Assembly (NCBI GenBank): GCA_903926285.1 | Contig: CAIYIP010000511.1 | Location: forward strand, 1-6,963 | Origin: an uncultured Gammaproteobacteria bacterium | GTDB lineage: Bacteria > Pseudomonadota > Gammaproteobacteria > Pseudomonadales > Pseudohongiellaceae | Direction of reading: 5' to 3' | DNA length: 6,963 bases | The notes under the pieces: generated by a model | Told to the model about the DNA's origin: nothing | Database searches by the model: none | What the model saw: the letters and a program-made list of their open reading frames with translations, nothing else | Part shown: positions 1 through 6,580 of the stretch, one piece after another | How the letters are laid out: each line of letters starts with the position of its first letter | Numbering within the stretch: the stretch's first letter is position 1 | Translations under genes and position numbers: made by a program

Positions 1-68
1 GCTCTACTCAGCACCAGACGCCACCTTACCTCTACTATCAACGCCAGTTTCGGATTTTTTCTTCGCCA
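1..68. other. Left-edge leader before the type I secretion operon
   Basis: These bases precede the first gene and are too short to assign. No Shine-Dalgarno-like sequence precedes the ATG at 69; the bases just upstream are T-rich. All three plus-strand frames are open to the window edge. One of them ends in a TGA at 70-72 that overlaps the ATG (ATGA), which is how a translationally coupled upstream gene would end. The frame of the permease itself is also open from base 3, so an N-terminal extension cannot be excluded. I see no convincing promoter: a TACTAT at 33-38 has no partner -35 box. Confidence 0.3.
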
Positions 69-1790
69 ATGAAAATAAACAAAAGCAAGCAGGGCAATCA
101 GGAATTGCGGGAAGCTCTGGGAGCTGTGAAGCAGCATTTTATTTATGCAGGGATATTCAGTGCAGCGGTAAATATTTTATTACTTGTGCCGATCATGTAC
201 ATGATGCTCGTCTATGACAAGGTTATGGCCAGCGGCAGTATGTCAACTCTGAGCATGTTGAGCCTGCTGATGGTAGCCCTGATTTTTGCGATGGGTGGTT
301 TTGAATGGGTTCGTTCTTATATTCTGGTTGCAGCCAGCAACAAGCTTGAGGCCACCTTGCGCGACCGCGTTTTCAACGCTACGTTCAAAATTGCACTGCA
401 AAGTTCAGGCGCCAAAAATAGCACCCAACCTATCAATGACCTTTCTGGTCTGCGGCAGTTCCTGACGGGTAATGGTATTTTTGCTTTTTTCGATGCGCCA
501 TGGTTTCCAGTGTATCTTGCGGTGATGTTCATGTTCCATTTCTGGTTCGGCATCACGGCAATATTTGCCGGCATTGTCATGGTCGCGCTGGCGTATATCA
601 ATGAAGTCATTACTACCAAACGCCTCAAGGATGCCAACACAGAAGCAAATCTGGCCAATAGCCAATTGATTGGCAGCCTGCGCAATGCCGAAATCATTGA
701 AGCAATGGGCATGACATCCAGCATCCGTGCCAAAATGCAAAAACGCAACGATCGCGTGTTGATGCTCCAAACCGATGCCAGTAAATATGCAGGGGCAATT
801 TCCGCATTTTCCAAAACCTTCAGAATGGCAATCCAGTCGCTCATCCTGGGACTTGGCGCGCTGCTGGCACTGCAACATGAAATATCGCCTGGCACTATGG
901 TGGCCGGCTCACTTCTTCTTGGCAGAGCCCTTGCCCCCATAGATATGCTGGTTGGCACATGGAAAGGATTTTCTGTAGCTCGCGCACAATACGAACGCCT
1001 GTCCAACCTGCTGGACCAGATGCCTGCGGAACAGGAACACATGAAGCTGCCGCCCCCGCAGGGCAACCTGTTACTTGAGCAGGTTTTTGTCACACCTCCG
1101 GGCGCAAAAGCACCCGTATTGAAAAATATTTCTCTACAGATTAATGCTGGCGAAGTGCTTGGTGTGATCGGCCCGAGCGCTTCGGGTAAATCGACACTTG
1201 CACGCGCAATTCTCGGTATCTGGCCCTCTGTGAGCGGCAAGGTTCGTATTGATGGTGCCGACATCTGGGCCTGGGACAGAGATGAGATCGGTCCGTATCT
1301 GGGTTATCTGCCCCAAGATATTGAACTTTTTGATGGCACCATCTCGGATAACATCTGCCGTTTTGGTGAGCTTGATTCCGATAAGGTTGTTGAAGCCGCA
1401 AAACTCGCAGGCGTCCATGAACTGATTTTGCGCCAGCCTGATGGTTATGACACGGTCATTGGCGGCTCTGGCGGCGTACTGTCTGGTGGGCAACGGCAAC
1501 GTATCGGCCTGGCACGGGCGATCTATGGCAACCCGCGCCTGCTTGTGCTTGATGAACCAAATTCAAATCTTGATGACCAGGGTGAAAAAGAGCTGGTCGC
1601 AGCAATCCAGCGCATCAAACAATTGGGATGCACAATAATTGTCATCAGCCATCGAACTTTGATTCTGATGGCGGTGGATAAAATCCTCGTACTCAAGGAC
1701 GGCACTGCAGTAAGTTTCGGCCCGCGAGACCAGGTGCTTAACATGCTTTCCCAACCCGACGCCCGCAAGAGCCTGGCCGGGGCAGCCTGA
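69..1790 (+). CDS. Type I secretion system permease/ATPase, PrtD/AprD/HasD type
   Basis: This is the inner-membrane ABC exporter of a type I secretion system. It recognises an unfolded substrate and uses ATP to drive it through the adaptor and outer-membrane channel. At 573 aa it has the usual length for the PrtD family. Residues 1-20 are a short cytoplasmic tail, and about 25-300 form the membrane domain, with hydrophobic segments near 25-48, 60-75, 138-176 and 250-268. The ATPase domain covers about 330-570. Visible motifs are Walker A GPSASGKST (368-376), Q-loop Gln416, signature LSGGQ (471-475), Walker B LLVLDEP (491-497, catalytic Glu496), the D-loop in PNSNLD (497-502, characteristic of this family) and H-loop His528. 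All catalytic residues are intact. No C39 peptidase or C39-like domain precedes the membrane domain, so the substrate signal is inferred to be C-terminal and uncleaved. The ATG at 69 places the conserved LREAL start of the family about ten residues in. The upstream frame is open and no ribosome binding site is visible, so the exact start is less certain than the function. Confidence 0.96.
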   Translation: MKINKSKQGNQELREALGAVKQHFIYAGIFSAAVNILLLVPIMYMMLVYDKVMASGSMSTLSMLSLLMVALIFAMGGFEWVRSYILVAASNKLEATLRDRVFNATFKIALQSSGAKNSTQPINDLSGLRQFLTGNGIFAFFDAPWFPVYLAVMFMFHFWFGITAIFAGIVMVALAYINEVITTKRLKDANTEANLANSQLIGSLRNAEIIEAMGMTSSIRAKMQKRNDRVLMLQTDASKYAGAISAFSKTFRMAIQSLILGLGALLALQHEISPGTMVAGSLLLGRALAPIDMLVGTWKGFSVARAQYERLSNLLDQMPAEQEHMKLPPPQGNLLLEQVFVTPPGAKAPVLKNISLQINAGEVLGVIGPSASGKSTLARAILGIWPSVSGKVRIDGADIWAWDRDEIGPYLGYLPQDIELFDGTISDNICRFGELDSDKVVEAAKLAGVHELILRQPDGYDTVIGGSGGVLSGGQRQRIGLARAIYGNPRLLVLDEPNSNLDDQGEKELVAAIQRIKQLGCTIIVISHRTLILMAVDKILVLKDGTAVSFGPRDQVLNMLSQPDARKSLAGAA

Positions 1791-1824
1791 GGCTGGCCCC
1801 CGACTCGTATAGTCCTGGACGAGT
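1779..1824 (+). promoter_or_regulatory. Two consecutive potential hairpins at the permease-adaptor junction
   Basis: The first stem pairs GGGGCAGCC (1779-1787) with GGCTGGCCCC (1791-1800): nine pairs, one bulged G at 1795, and the permease stop codon TGA as a three-base loop. The second stem pairs ACTCGT (1803-1808) with ACGAGT (1819-1824), six pairs around a ten-base loop. No run of T follows either stem, so neither looks like a strong intrinsic terminator. Possible roles are mRNA 3'-end protection, processing, or lowering downstream expression relative to the permease; all are inference. The adaptor start codon follows the second stem by 17 bases. Confidence 0.4.
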
Positions 1825-1841
1825 AAAATTGAGATAGAACC

Positions 1842-3209
1842 ATGAATACCAAACAGAACATCGTCACTAAGGCAGGCGCTCTTTTTGCCAGCCTTCGCGC
1901 TGAACCAACACCTGCACCAGCGCCTTTGTATGAAACCGAATTCGATGTGCCCAAGCGCATCGGACTTATCATTGCGTTTCTGGTATTTGGCGTATTCGGC
2001 TTATGGTCTGCATTCGCGCCTATCAACGGCGCAGTACATGCCATGGGCACGATAACTGTGAAATCCTATAAAAAAGTTGTGCAGCATTTTGAAGGCGGGA
2101 TCGTTCGGGAAATTCGTGTCCAAAATGGCGAGATGGTAAATGCCGGAGATATATTGCTGGTTATTGACCCCACCCAGTCACTAGCTCAACTCGAAATTTA
2201 CACTGGTCAATTGTTTGCATTTACCGCACTCGAGGCCCGATTGATTGCCGAACGCGATGGCCTGGATGCAGCAGTGTATCCAGAGCTGCTATCAGCCCCG
2301 GATAACAAAGCGCAAGTCGAGAAGGAGGCGCAGGATCAGGTTTTCAATGCGCGCAAGGCAAGCAGGGAAGGCGCAATTGCCGTCTTGAATCAGCGTGCAA
2401 GCCAACTGGAGTCACAGGTGGTAGGGCTTAAAGCGCTGCAGGAAAGCAAAAAACAACTGGCAGATTCTTTTTCAGAAGAACTAGTCGAAGTACGCGCATT
2501 ACTCGCCGAAGGTTTTGCCAACAAATTGCGCTTGCGCGAACTCGAACGTAATCATGCAATGCTGGTTGGCGAAGCCGCGGAACTTTCTGCCAACATTGCC
2601 TCCACACAGATCCAGATCGGTCAAGCTCAGCTTGAAATCATCCAGACCCAAAATCAATTCCAGACCGAAGTAGTCAATCAACTGGCAGAAACACAATCAG
2701 CACTCAAGGATACTCGCGAGCGGGTTACGGCCCTCACCGATATTGTCACGCGCACCGAGGTGCGGGCACCGGGCACCGGCATTGTTAATAATTTGCAGGT
2801 GCATACGATTGGTGCAGTTATTGCTCCCGGCAGCCCTATTGCTGAAATTGTGCCGCAGAGCGAAGAACTGGTCGTTGAAGCTGGTGTGCAAACCATCGAC
2901 ATTGATCGGATTGCTGCAGGCCAGCAAGCGACTATTCGCCTGCCAACCTTCAACAGCAAGACCACTCCTACTTTGTTCGGTACAGTATTAAACGTTTCGG
3001 CAGATACTGTGATAGACGAGGCTACTCAGGCAAGCTATTACCTGGCCCGCATCGAGATTACATCGGAGTCCATGACGGAAATTGAAGACTTGATTCTGAT
3101 ACCCGGCATGCCAGCCGAGGTTTTTATCACAACGCCTTCCCGCACCTTTCTGCAATTCGTGATGAAACCACTTTCTGATTCAATCAACCGCAGCTTTCTG
3201 GAAGATTGA
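1842..3209 (+). CDS. Type I secretion membrane fusion (adaptor) protein, HlyD/AprE/PrtE family
   Basis: This periplasmic adaptor is anchored in the inner membrane and links the ABC exporter to the TolC-type channel. The 455 aa are typical of the family. Residues 1-38 are a cytoplasmic tail rich in Ala and Pro, and one transmembrane helix spans about 40-59. The first half of the lipoyl-like domain follows at 77-113 (HFEGGIV, ending in VIDP). About 114-300 is a long coiled-coil hairpin rich in Gln, Glu, Ala and Leu, with its tip near GFANKLRLRELER (224-236), where adaptors of this family contact the channel. The lipoyl half closes at VRAPGTGIV (307-315), followed by a beta-barrel at about 340-435 with the conserved PGMPAEV (421-427). 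The gene starts 51 bases after the permease stop with only a weak ribosome binding site (GAGATAG, 1831-1837). It ends inside a TGATG overlap with the channel gene. Assignment is certain at family level; the substrate is unknown. Confidence 0.96.
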   Translation: MNTKQNIVTKAGALFASLRAEPTPAPAPLYETEFDVPKRIGLIIAFLVFGVFGLWSAFAPINGAVHAMGTITVKSYKKVVQHFEGGIVREIRVQNGEMVNAGDILLVIDPTQSLAQLEIYTGQLFAFTALEARLIAERDGLDAAVYPELLSAPDNKAQVEKEAQDQVFNARKASREGAIAVLNQRASQLESQVVGLKALQESKKQLADSFSEELVEVRALLAEGFANKLRLRELERNHAMLVGEAAELSANIASTQIQIGQAQLEIIQTQNQFQTEVVNQLAETQSALKDTRERVTALTDIVTRTEVRAPGTGIVNNLQVHTIGAVIAPGSPIAEIVPQSEELVVEAGVQTIDIDRIAAGQQATIRLPTFNSKTTPTLFGTVLNVSADTVIDEATQASYYLARIEITSESMTEIEDLILIPGMPAEVFITTPSRTFLQFVMKPLSDSINRSFLED

Positions 3210-3211
3210 TG
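3200..3211 (+). promoter_or_regulatory. Ribosome binding site and TGATG coupling of adaptor and channel genes
   Basis: The adaptor stop TGA (3207-3209) shares its A with the ATG of the channel gene (3209-3211), and GGAAG at 3200-3204 can act as Shine-Dalgarno sequence. This points to translation of the channel by terminating ribosomes. A second in-frame ATG at 3215, ten bases from GGAAG, is an alternative start. The two choices differ by two residues ahead of the signal peptide. A TTG at 3206 is also in frame but less likely. Confidence 0.6.
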
Positions 3212-4591
3212 GGCATGAAACCAACTTCCGTACTTATTCTTGTTACAGCACTGCATCTGAATTTTTCTGCCACAAGTCTTGGTGCTGAATTCGATCAAGG
3301 CCTCGTATCACCAGCAGCCATGACTACCGGCAATACCCTGGAAGATTTTTTTACGGCAGCGCTTAATACCAATCCCAATCTGAGAATTGCCCGCGAGCGC
3401 TGGAACATCGGCAGCGCGCGCAAGGATCAGACCAATGGCCAATTGCTGCCACAGGTTAATGCAAACGCCAACATCTCGGACAATGACCGTACTGCGCAGA
3501 ATCAGACCAGTGCCTACACTGGCGAACGTTATTCTGTGCAAGTCAATCAGGTATTGTTTAACTGGCAGGCATTTTCCGCCCGGCAACAAGCGTATTTACT
3601 GGAAGATGCAAGTGAAGCTGAATATTACGCAAATCTTGCGCAATTACTTACCGAAGTCGCTGATCGCTACCTGGCAGTACTTCAGGCAGAGGACCAGCTT
3701 ATTTCAATCAATTCTGAAATCGATGCCATGGGCAACCAGATCAACCAGATCCAGGATATGTACGATCTGCAACTGGCCCTGATAACCGACCTTTATGCAG
3801 CTCAGGCACGCCAGGCAGCGATCATTGCCGAGCGCGTGGAAATAGAGAGCATGCTGACGATCAGCAGAGAAAACCTCCGTGCCGAGACTGGCCTGGATGT
3901 TGGTAATCTGTCGCGTCTGCCGGCTCTTACTGCTGTCGACCCACTCGTGGGCAGTCTTGATGAGTGGATAGGTCGCACCAGCGAAAACAACAAGCAGATC
4001 GAAGCCAGAACCTACGCTTTCGAAGCCGCAAAAAAACAGGTATCCCTCCGTCGTGGCGCCTACTTGCCCAAGGTTTCTCTCGTTCTGCAGCACCAGACCT
4101 CAAACGTAGGTTTCGACAACGCACCTTTTCCTGACAGAACCGACACCAATTATATCGGCATCGACTTCAGCGTCCCGCTTTTTGCCGGTGGTACCAATCG
4201 TGCGGTAGTAAGGGAAGCTGTCAGCATGCGCAACATTGCTGAAAATGAGCTGCGCCAGACTGAAAATGAGATAGCAGAAAACGCGCGTACTGCCTATTTT
4301 CAGGTTAAAGCTGGAGAATCCAGAATTGAAGCGGCCCGCCTTCTGGCTGAGTCAACTGCAACTTATTTCACTGCCATGCAGCGCGGCTTCGAGCTTGGTG
4401 GAGTGACCAGTGTTGATGTGCTCAATTCGCTGCGCGACCAGTTTCAGGCCGAGCGCGATTTGCAGCGAGCGCGTTATGACCACATCAGGGCCAATCTGGT
4501 ATTGCGCCGTGAAGCCGGAGTTCTCACCGCCAATGACTTGCTCGATGTAAGTCGCCGCTTAAACCAGGCGCCTGCCACTGAAACTCCCTAG
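3209..4591 (+). CDS. TolC-family outer-membrane channel of the type I secretion system
   Basis: This is the outer-membrane exit duct; three copies should form a beta-barrel pore with a long periplasmic alpha-helical tunnel. The protein is 460 aa from the ATG at 3209. It begins with a signal peptide: Lys4, a hydrophobic stretch at about 6-19, and likely cleavage after LGA (24-26). Two internally related halves follow, about 43-235 and 245-435, as in all TolC-family proteins. Each has a strand-rich part (LLPQV near 79-83; FSVPLFAGG near 320-328) between long Ala/Gln/Glu helices. The tunnel-tip motif of the second half is normal (GGVTSVDVL, 397-405). In the first half the conserved Gly is replaced by Gln188 (QLALITD, 188-194), just after a tandem repeat encoding NQINQI. 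Linkage to the permease and adaptor genes marks it as a dedicated type I channel (PrtF/AprF class) rather than a housekeeping multidrug TolC, though sharing is possible. The short C-terminus (about 20 residues after the last helix) is unremarkable. Confidence 0.95.
   Translation: MGMKPTSVLILVTALHLNFSATSLGAEFDQGLVSPAAMTTGNTLEDFFTAALNTNPNLRIARERWNIGSARKDQTNGQLLPQVNANANISDNDRTAQNQTSAYTGERYSVQVNQVLFNWQAFSARQQAYLLEDASEAEYYANLAQLLTEVADRYLAVLQAEDQLISINSEIDAMGNQINQIQDMYDLQLALITDLYAAQARQAAIIAERVEIESMLTISRENLRAETGLDVGNLSRLPALTAVDPLVGSLDEWIGRTSENNKQIEARTYAFEAAKKQVSLRRGAYLPKVSLVLQHQTSNVGFDNAPFPDRTDTNYIGIDFSVPLFAGGTNRAVVREAVSMRNIAENELRQTENEIAENARTAYFQVKAGESRIEAARLLAESTATYFTAMQRGFELGGVTSVDVLNSLRDQFQAERDLQRARYDHIRANLVLRREAGVLTANDLLDVSRRLNQAPATETP
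3734..3751 (+). repeat. Perfect tandem 9-bp repeat inside the channel gene
   Basis: AACCAGATC occurs twice in direct succession, in frame, encoding Asn-Gln-Ile-Asn-Gln-Ile in a helix that leads to the periplasmic tip of the channel. A three-codon duplication keeps the reading frame but would shift helix register. It lies about ten residues before the glycine-to-glutamine change of the first tip motif. It may be a recent slippage duplication or simply chance use of the same codons. Confidence 0.6.
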
Positions 4592-4608
4592 CACTTGTTT
4601 GCGAAAGA
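4592..4608. other. Convergent intergenic gap between the two operons
   Basis: Only 17 bases separate the TAG of the channel gene (plus strand) from the stop of the deacetylase gene (minus strand). They hold no inverted repeat and no T- or A-tract. Any terminator would have to lie inside the opposing coding regions; a perfect palindrome CAGGCGCCTG at 4565-4574 lacks a loop and a U-tract on either strand and is a poor candidate. Confidence 0.6.
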
Positions 4609-5340
4609 CTATGCCATTAACTGACGGCGTAATCTTTCCTGCCCCCATTCAAGCAGGCTTCCTGTAAGTTCGGCCGCAGTAAAAATATAAAATCCTTCTG
4701 CCCACTGCACCTCCGCGCTCAGCGTAAAAGTACGCAAGCGGTTGAGCGCAAGCACAATTTCCAGATAATTTTTTTGGCCAAGCTGGCTTTTGTAAACAGC
4801 TATCGTCTGCTTTTTCTTCTCTATTACAGCTGATATGTCGACCAGACAGTTGATCGTGCTCTGGCCAGTAATTTCATAACTGACTGCTACCACCTGGCTA
4901 TCACCAAGCGTCTTTAATGCTTGCCAAACAAGCAAGGTGCTGGCGCGATGATCGGGATGCGCCTCATGTATGCCCGGAAAAAACACGGCAGCGGATTTTG
5001 TGACTGCAACAATATGAGCAACTTCGCTTACGAGCTGCTGACTCACTTGCAGTCCCCTGTCTTGCTGCTTGAGAAACATAACTGATGAAACGCCCAGGAG
5101 TGCTGCGGCCTCACGGGCTTCCTGTTCGCGGATACTCACGAGATCAACCAGCTCACCACCCAGGGCGCCATCAGTAATGACCACCAGATGAACTATTAAG
5201 CCCGCTGCGCAAGCCAAAGCCAAAGTGCCGCCCATGCCAAAACTTTCATCATCCGCGTGTGGCGCAAACACAAGCCAGGGGCCAGCCGGATGTGGCAAGG
5301 CTGAGCAGTGGTAAGGCACTAGCTGCGATTCATCAATCAT
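4609..5340 (-). CDS. PIG-L/LmbE-family zinc-dependent N-acetyl-sugar deacetylase
   Basis: PIG-L/LmbE enzymes remove an acetyl group from an N-acetylated sugar, usually N-acetylglucosamine in a conjugate, using a bound zinc ion. The 243 aa are of normal length. The first motif is PHADDE (27-32): by analogy with MshB, His28 and Asp31 bind zinc and Asp30 is the general base. The second is HPDH (128-131), whose His131 completes the metal site. TDGA (56-59) after a hydrophobic strand and the REQEAREA helix (71-78) also match the family. There is no signal peptide or membrane segment, so it should act in the cytoplasm. The gene begins seven bases after the wzt-like stop with only a weak ribosome binding site and is probably translated from the same mRNA. 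Context suggests a nucleotide- or lipid-linked sugar of the exported glycan as substrate, but this is inferred. The C-terminal half (about 160-243) is less conserved and gives no clue to substrate. Confidence 0.9.
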   Translation of the reverse strand: MIDESQLVPYHCSALPHPAGPWLVFAPHADDESFGMGGTLALACAAGLIVHLVVITDGALGGELVDLVSIREQEAREAAALLGVSSVMFLKQQDRGLQVSQQLVSEVAHIVAVTKSAAVFFPGIHEAHPDHRASTLLVWQALKTLGDSQVVAVSYEITGQSTINCLVDISAVIEKKKQTIAVYKSQLGQKNYLEIVLALNRLRTFTLSAEVQWAEGFYIFTAAELTGSLLEWGQERLRRQLMA

Positions 5341-5347
5341 ATTTATT

Positions 5348-6568
5348 TCAGCTATTCCAAAGGTGCGGGAGATTCACAATGCCACGCGCAAGTCCCACTT
5401 GCTCAACATTCAATTCGGCGGCCTGGGTCACCGCTTCGTAGATATGCAGGCCCTGCTCACACATCAGGTATATGTCGATGTTGTAGTTGCCTTTCAACAA
5501 GGGAAATTCGGCAAACTCGACGGTTGCAGAACCTATGCCCTGATTGTCGACCCGCAGCACAAGACCATCGTTCACAGTCCCAACACTCGACAGTATGCGG
5601 CCATCGCCGCCGGTGAAGGCAATACCCAGGCTGGGGAGAGGCAGATTCTCGCCGGGATGAAACCTGACTGTTATCGCCAGCAAACTTCTACCGCTTTTAA
5701 CCTGATGTGCCTTGGCGACATGACCATCCACCGTGACCGCAACGTCGAGAATTCGCGGTATCTCACTTTTTGGAATAATTTTCACCGGCTGGGGATTATC
5801 TTCATGCTGGACGGTTTCGAGGTTTTCCTGCATTGACGATTCCATGCGCAAAAATTCGCCGTATTCGGTCACCACCCGCGCCGGATCACCCGCACTTCTG
5901 ATACGGCCGCGCTCGAGCCAGAGTACCCTGTCGCACAAAGCCTCCACCTGATACAACGAATGCGAGCAGAAGAAAATGGTTTTGCCACTGCGCTTGAATT
6001 CCATGATGCGATCAAACGAGCGACGCGCAAACACACCGTCGCCAACAGAAAGCGCTTCATCAATAATCAGGATATCCGGATCAATATGGGTGGCGATGGA
6101 AAACGCGAGTCGCACAAACATGCCCGTTGAATAAGTTTTAACAGGCTGGTGAATAAACTCGCTGATGCCGGAAAAATTGATGATGTCGGCATAAATCGCA
6201 TCAGTTTCGGCTTTGCTTAAACCCTGGATGGAGCAGTTGAGGTAAATGTTATCGTGGCCACTCATCTCGGGATGAAAGCTCGCGCCGAGCTCAAGCAGCG
6301 CAGCTACCCGACCCTTGATCACAACACTGCCGCTCGAAGGCTGCATGGTGTTCGCCAGAATTTTCAGTAACGTGCTTTTGCCGGCACCGTTCTTGCCAAC
6401 CACGCCGACCACTTCACCCGGTTGTACATCGAAGGTTATATCCTCCAACGCTACGAGTTGTTTATGCCGCGACTTGCCGGTAACAATTTCGCGTATCCTG
6501 TCGAAGTCGTGATCATAGAGCCGATAGGATTTGGCGACTTGCTGTAGGCTGATAACCGGTTCACTCAT
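5348..6568 (-). CDS. wzt: Polysaccharide ABC exporter ATP-binding subunit with C-terminal glycan-binding domain, Wzt type
   Basis: This is the ATPase that, with the Wzm permease, moves undecaprenyl-linked O-antigen or a similar glycan from the cytoplasmic to the periplasmic face of the inner membrane. From the ATG at 6568 it has 406 aa, far longer than the roughly 240-260 aa of bare KpsT-type ATPases. The ATPase domain covers about 1-240: Walker A GKNGAGKST (58-66), the exporter-specific ELGASFHPEMSGHDNIYLN (93-111), a non-canonical signature YSTGMFVRLAF (146-156) usual for this subfamily, Walker B LIIDEAL (167-173, Glu171) and H-loop His203. After a linker at about 240-270, residues 270-402 form a beta-rich region matching the Wzt C-terminal carbohydrate-binding fold and ending in the typical NLPHLW. 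In known Wzt proteins this domain recognises the end of the glycan chain. A start 16 codons upstream (6616) is open but lies inside wzm; the strong ribosome binding site before 6568 and the family N-terminus favour the start given. Confidence 0.94.
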   Translation of the reverse strand: MSEPVISLQQVAKSYRLYDHDFDRIREIVTGKSRHKQLVALEDITFDVQPGEVVGVVGKNGAGKSTLLKILANTMQPSSGSVVIKGRVAALLELGASFHPEMSGHDNIYLNCSIQGLSKAETDAIYADIINFSGISEFIHQPVKTYSTGMFVRLAFSIATHIDPDILIIDEALSVGDGVFARRSFDRIMEFKRSGKTIFFCSHSLYQVEALCDRVLWLERGRIRSAGDPARVVTEYGEFLRMESSMQENLETVQHEDNPQPVKIIPKSEIPRILDVAVTVDGHVAKAHQVKSGRSLLAITVRFHPGENLPLPSLGIAFTGGDGRILSSVGTVNDGLVLRVDNQGIGSATVEFAEFPLLKGNYNIDIYLMCEQGLHIYEAVTQAAELNVEQVGLARGIVNLPHLWNS

Positions 6569-6580
6569 CACAGCACCTCC
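6566..6580 (-). promoter_or_regulatory. Strong ribosome binding site and TGATG overlap fixing the wzt start
   Basis: On the minus strand GGAGGTG (6580-6574) stands five bases before ATG (6568-6566), an almost ideal Shine-Dalgarno arrangement. The wzm stop TGA (6570-6568) shares its last A with this ATG. This decides the wzt start against the longer reading frame from 6616 and suggests coupled translation of the two exporter subunits. Confidence 0.85.

Noticed and set aside
317..1264. Long open frame on the minus strand (315 codons) opposite the permease
   Set aside because: It lies antisense to a well-conserved ABC protein, its product has no recognisable domain, and it is best explained as the codon-pattern shadow of the real gene.
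1801..1829. Possible internal promoter before the adaptor gene (TAAAAT at 1824-1829)
   Set aside because: The -10-like hexamer has no -35-like partner at 16-18 bases and overlaps the hairpin; AT-rich sequence before a start codon explains it.
1523..2050. Minus-strand open frame of 175 codons spanning the permease-adaptor junction
   Set aside because: It overlaps two genes with clear families on the other strand and has no recognisable protein features.
4565..4574. Perfect palindrome CAGGCGCCTG near the end of the channel gene
   Set aside because: It lies within coding sequence, has no loop to form a hairpin as written, and no T-tract follows on either strand, so neither a terminator nor an operator is supported.
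4638..4657. CCTGC/GCAGG inverted repeat near the end of the deacetylase gene as a terminator
   Set aside because: The stem is only five pairs with a ten-base loop, sits inside coding sequence and lacks a U-tract.
5363..5836. Plus-strand open frame of 157 codons opposite the end of wzt
   Set aside because: It is antisense to the beta-rich C-terminal domain of Wzt, which has family motifs up to its end; the antisense product matches nothing I recognise.
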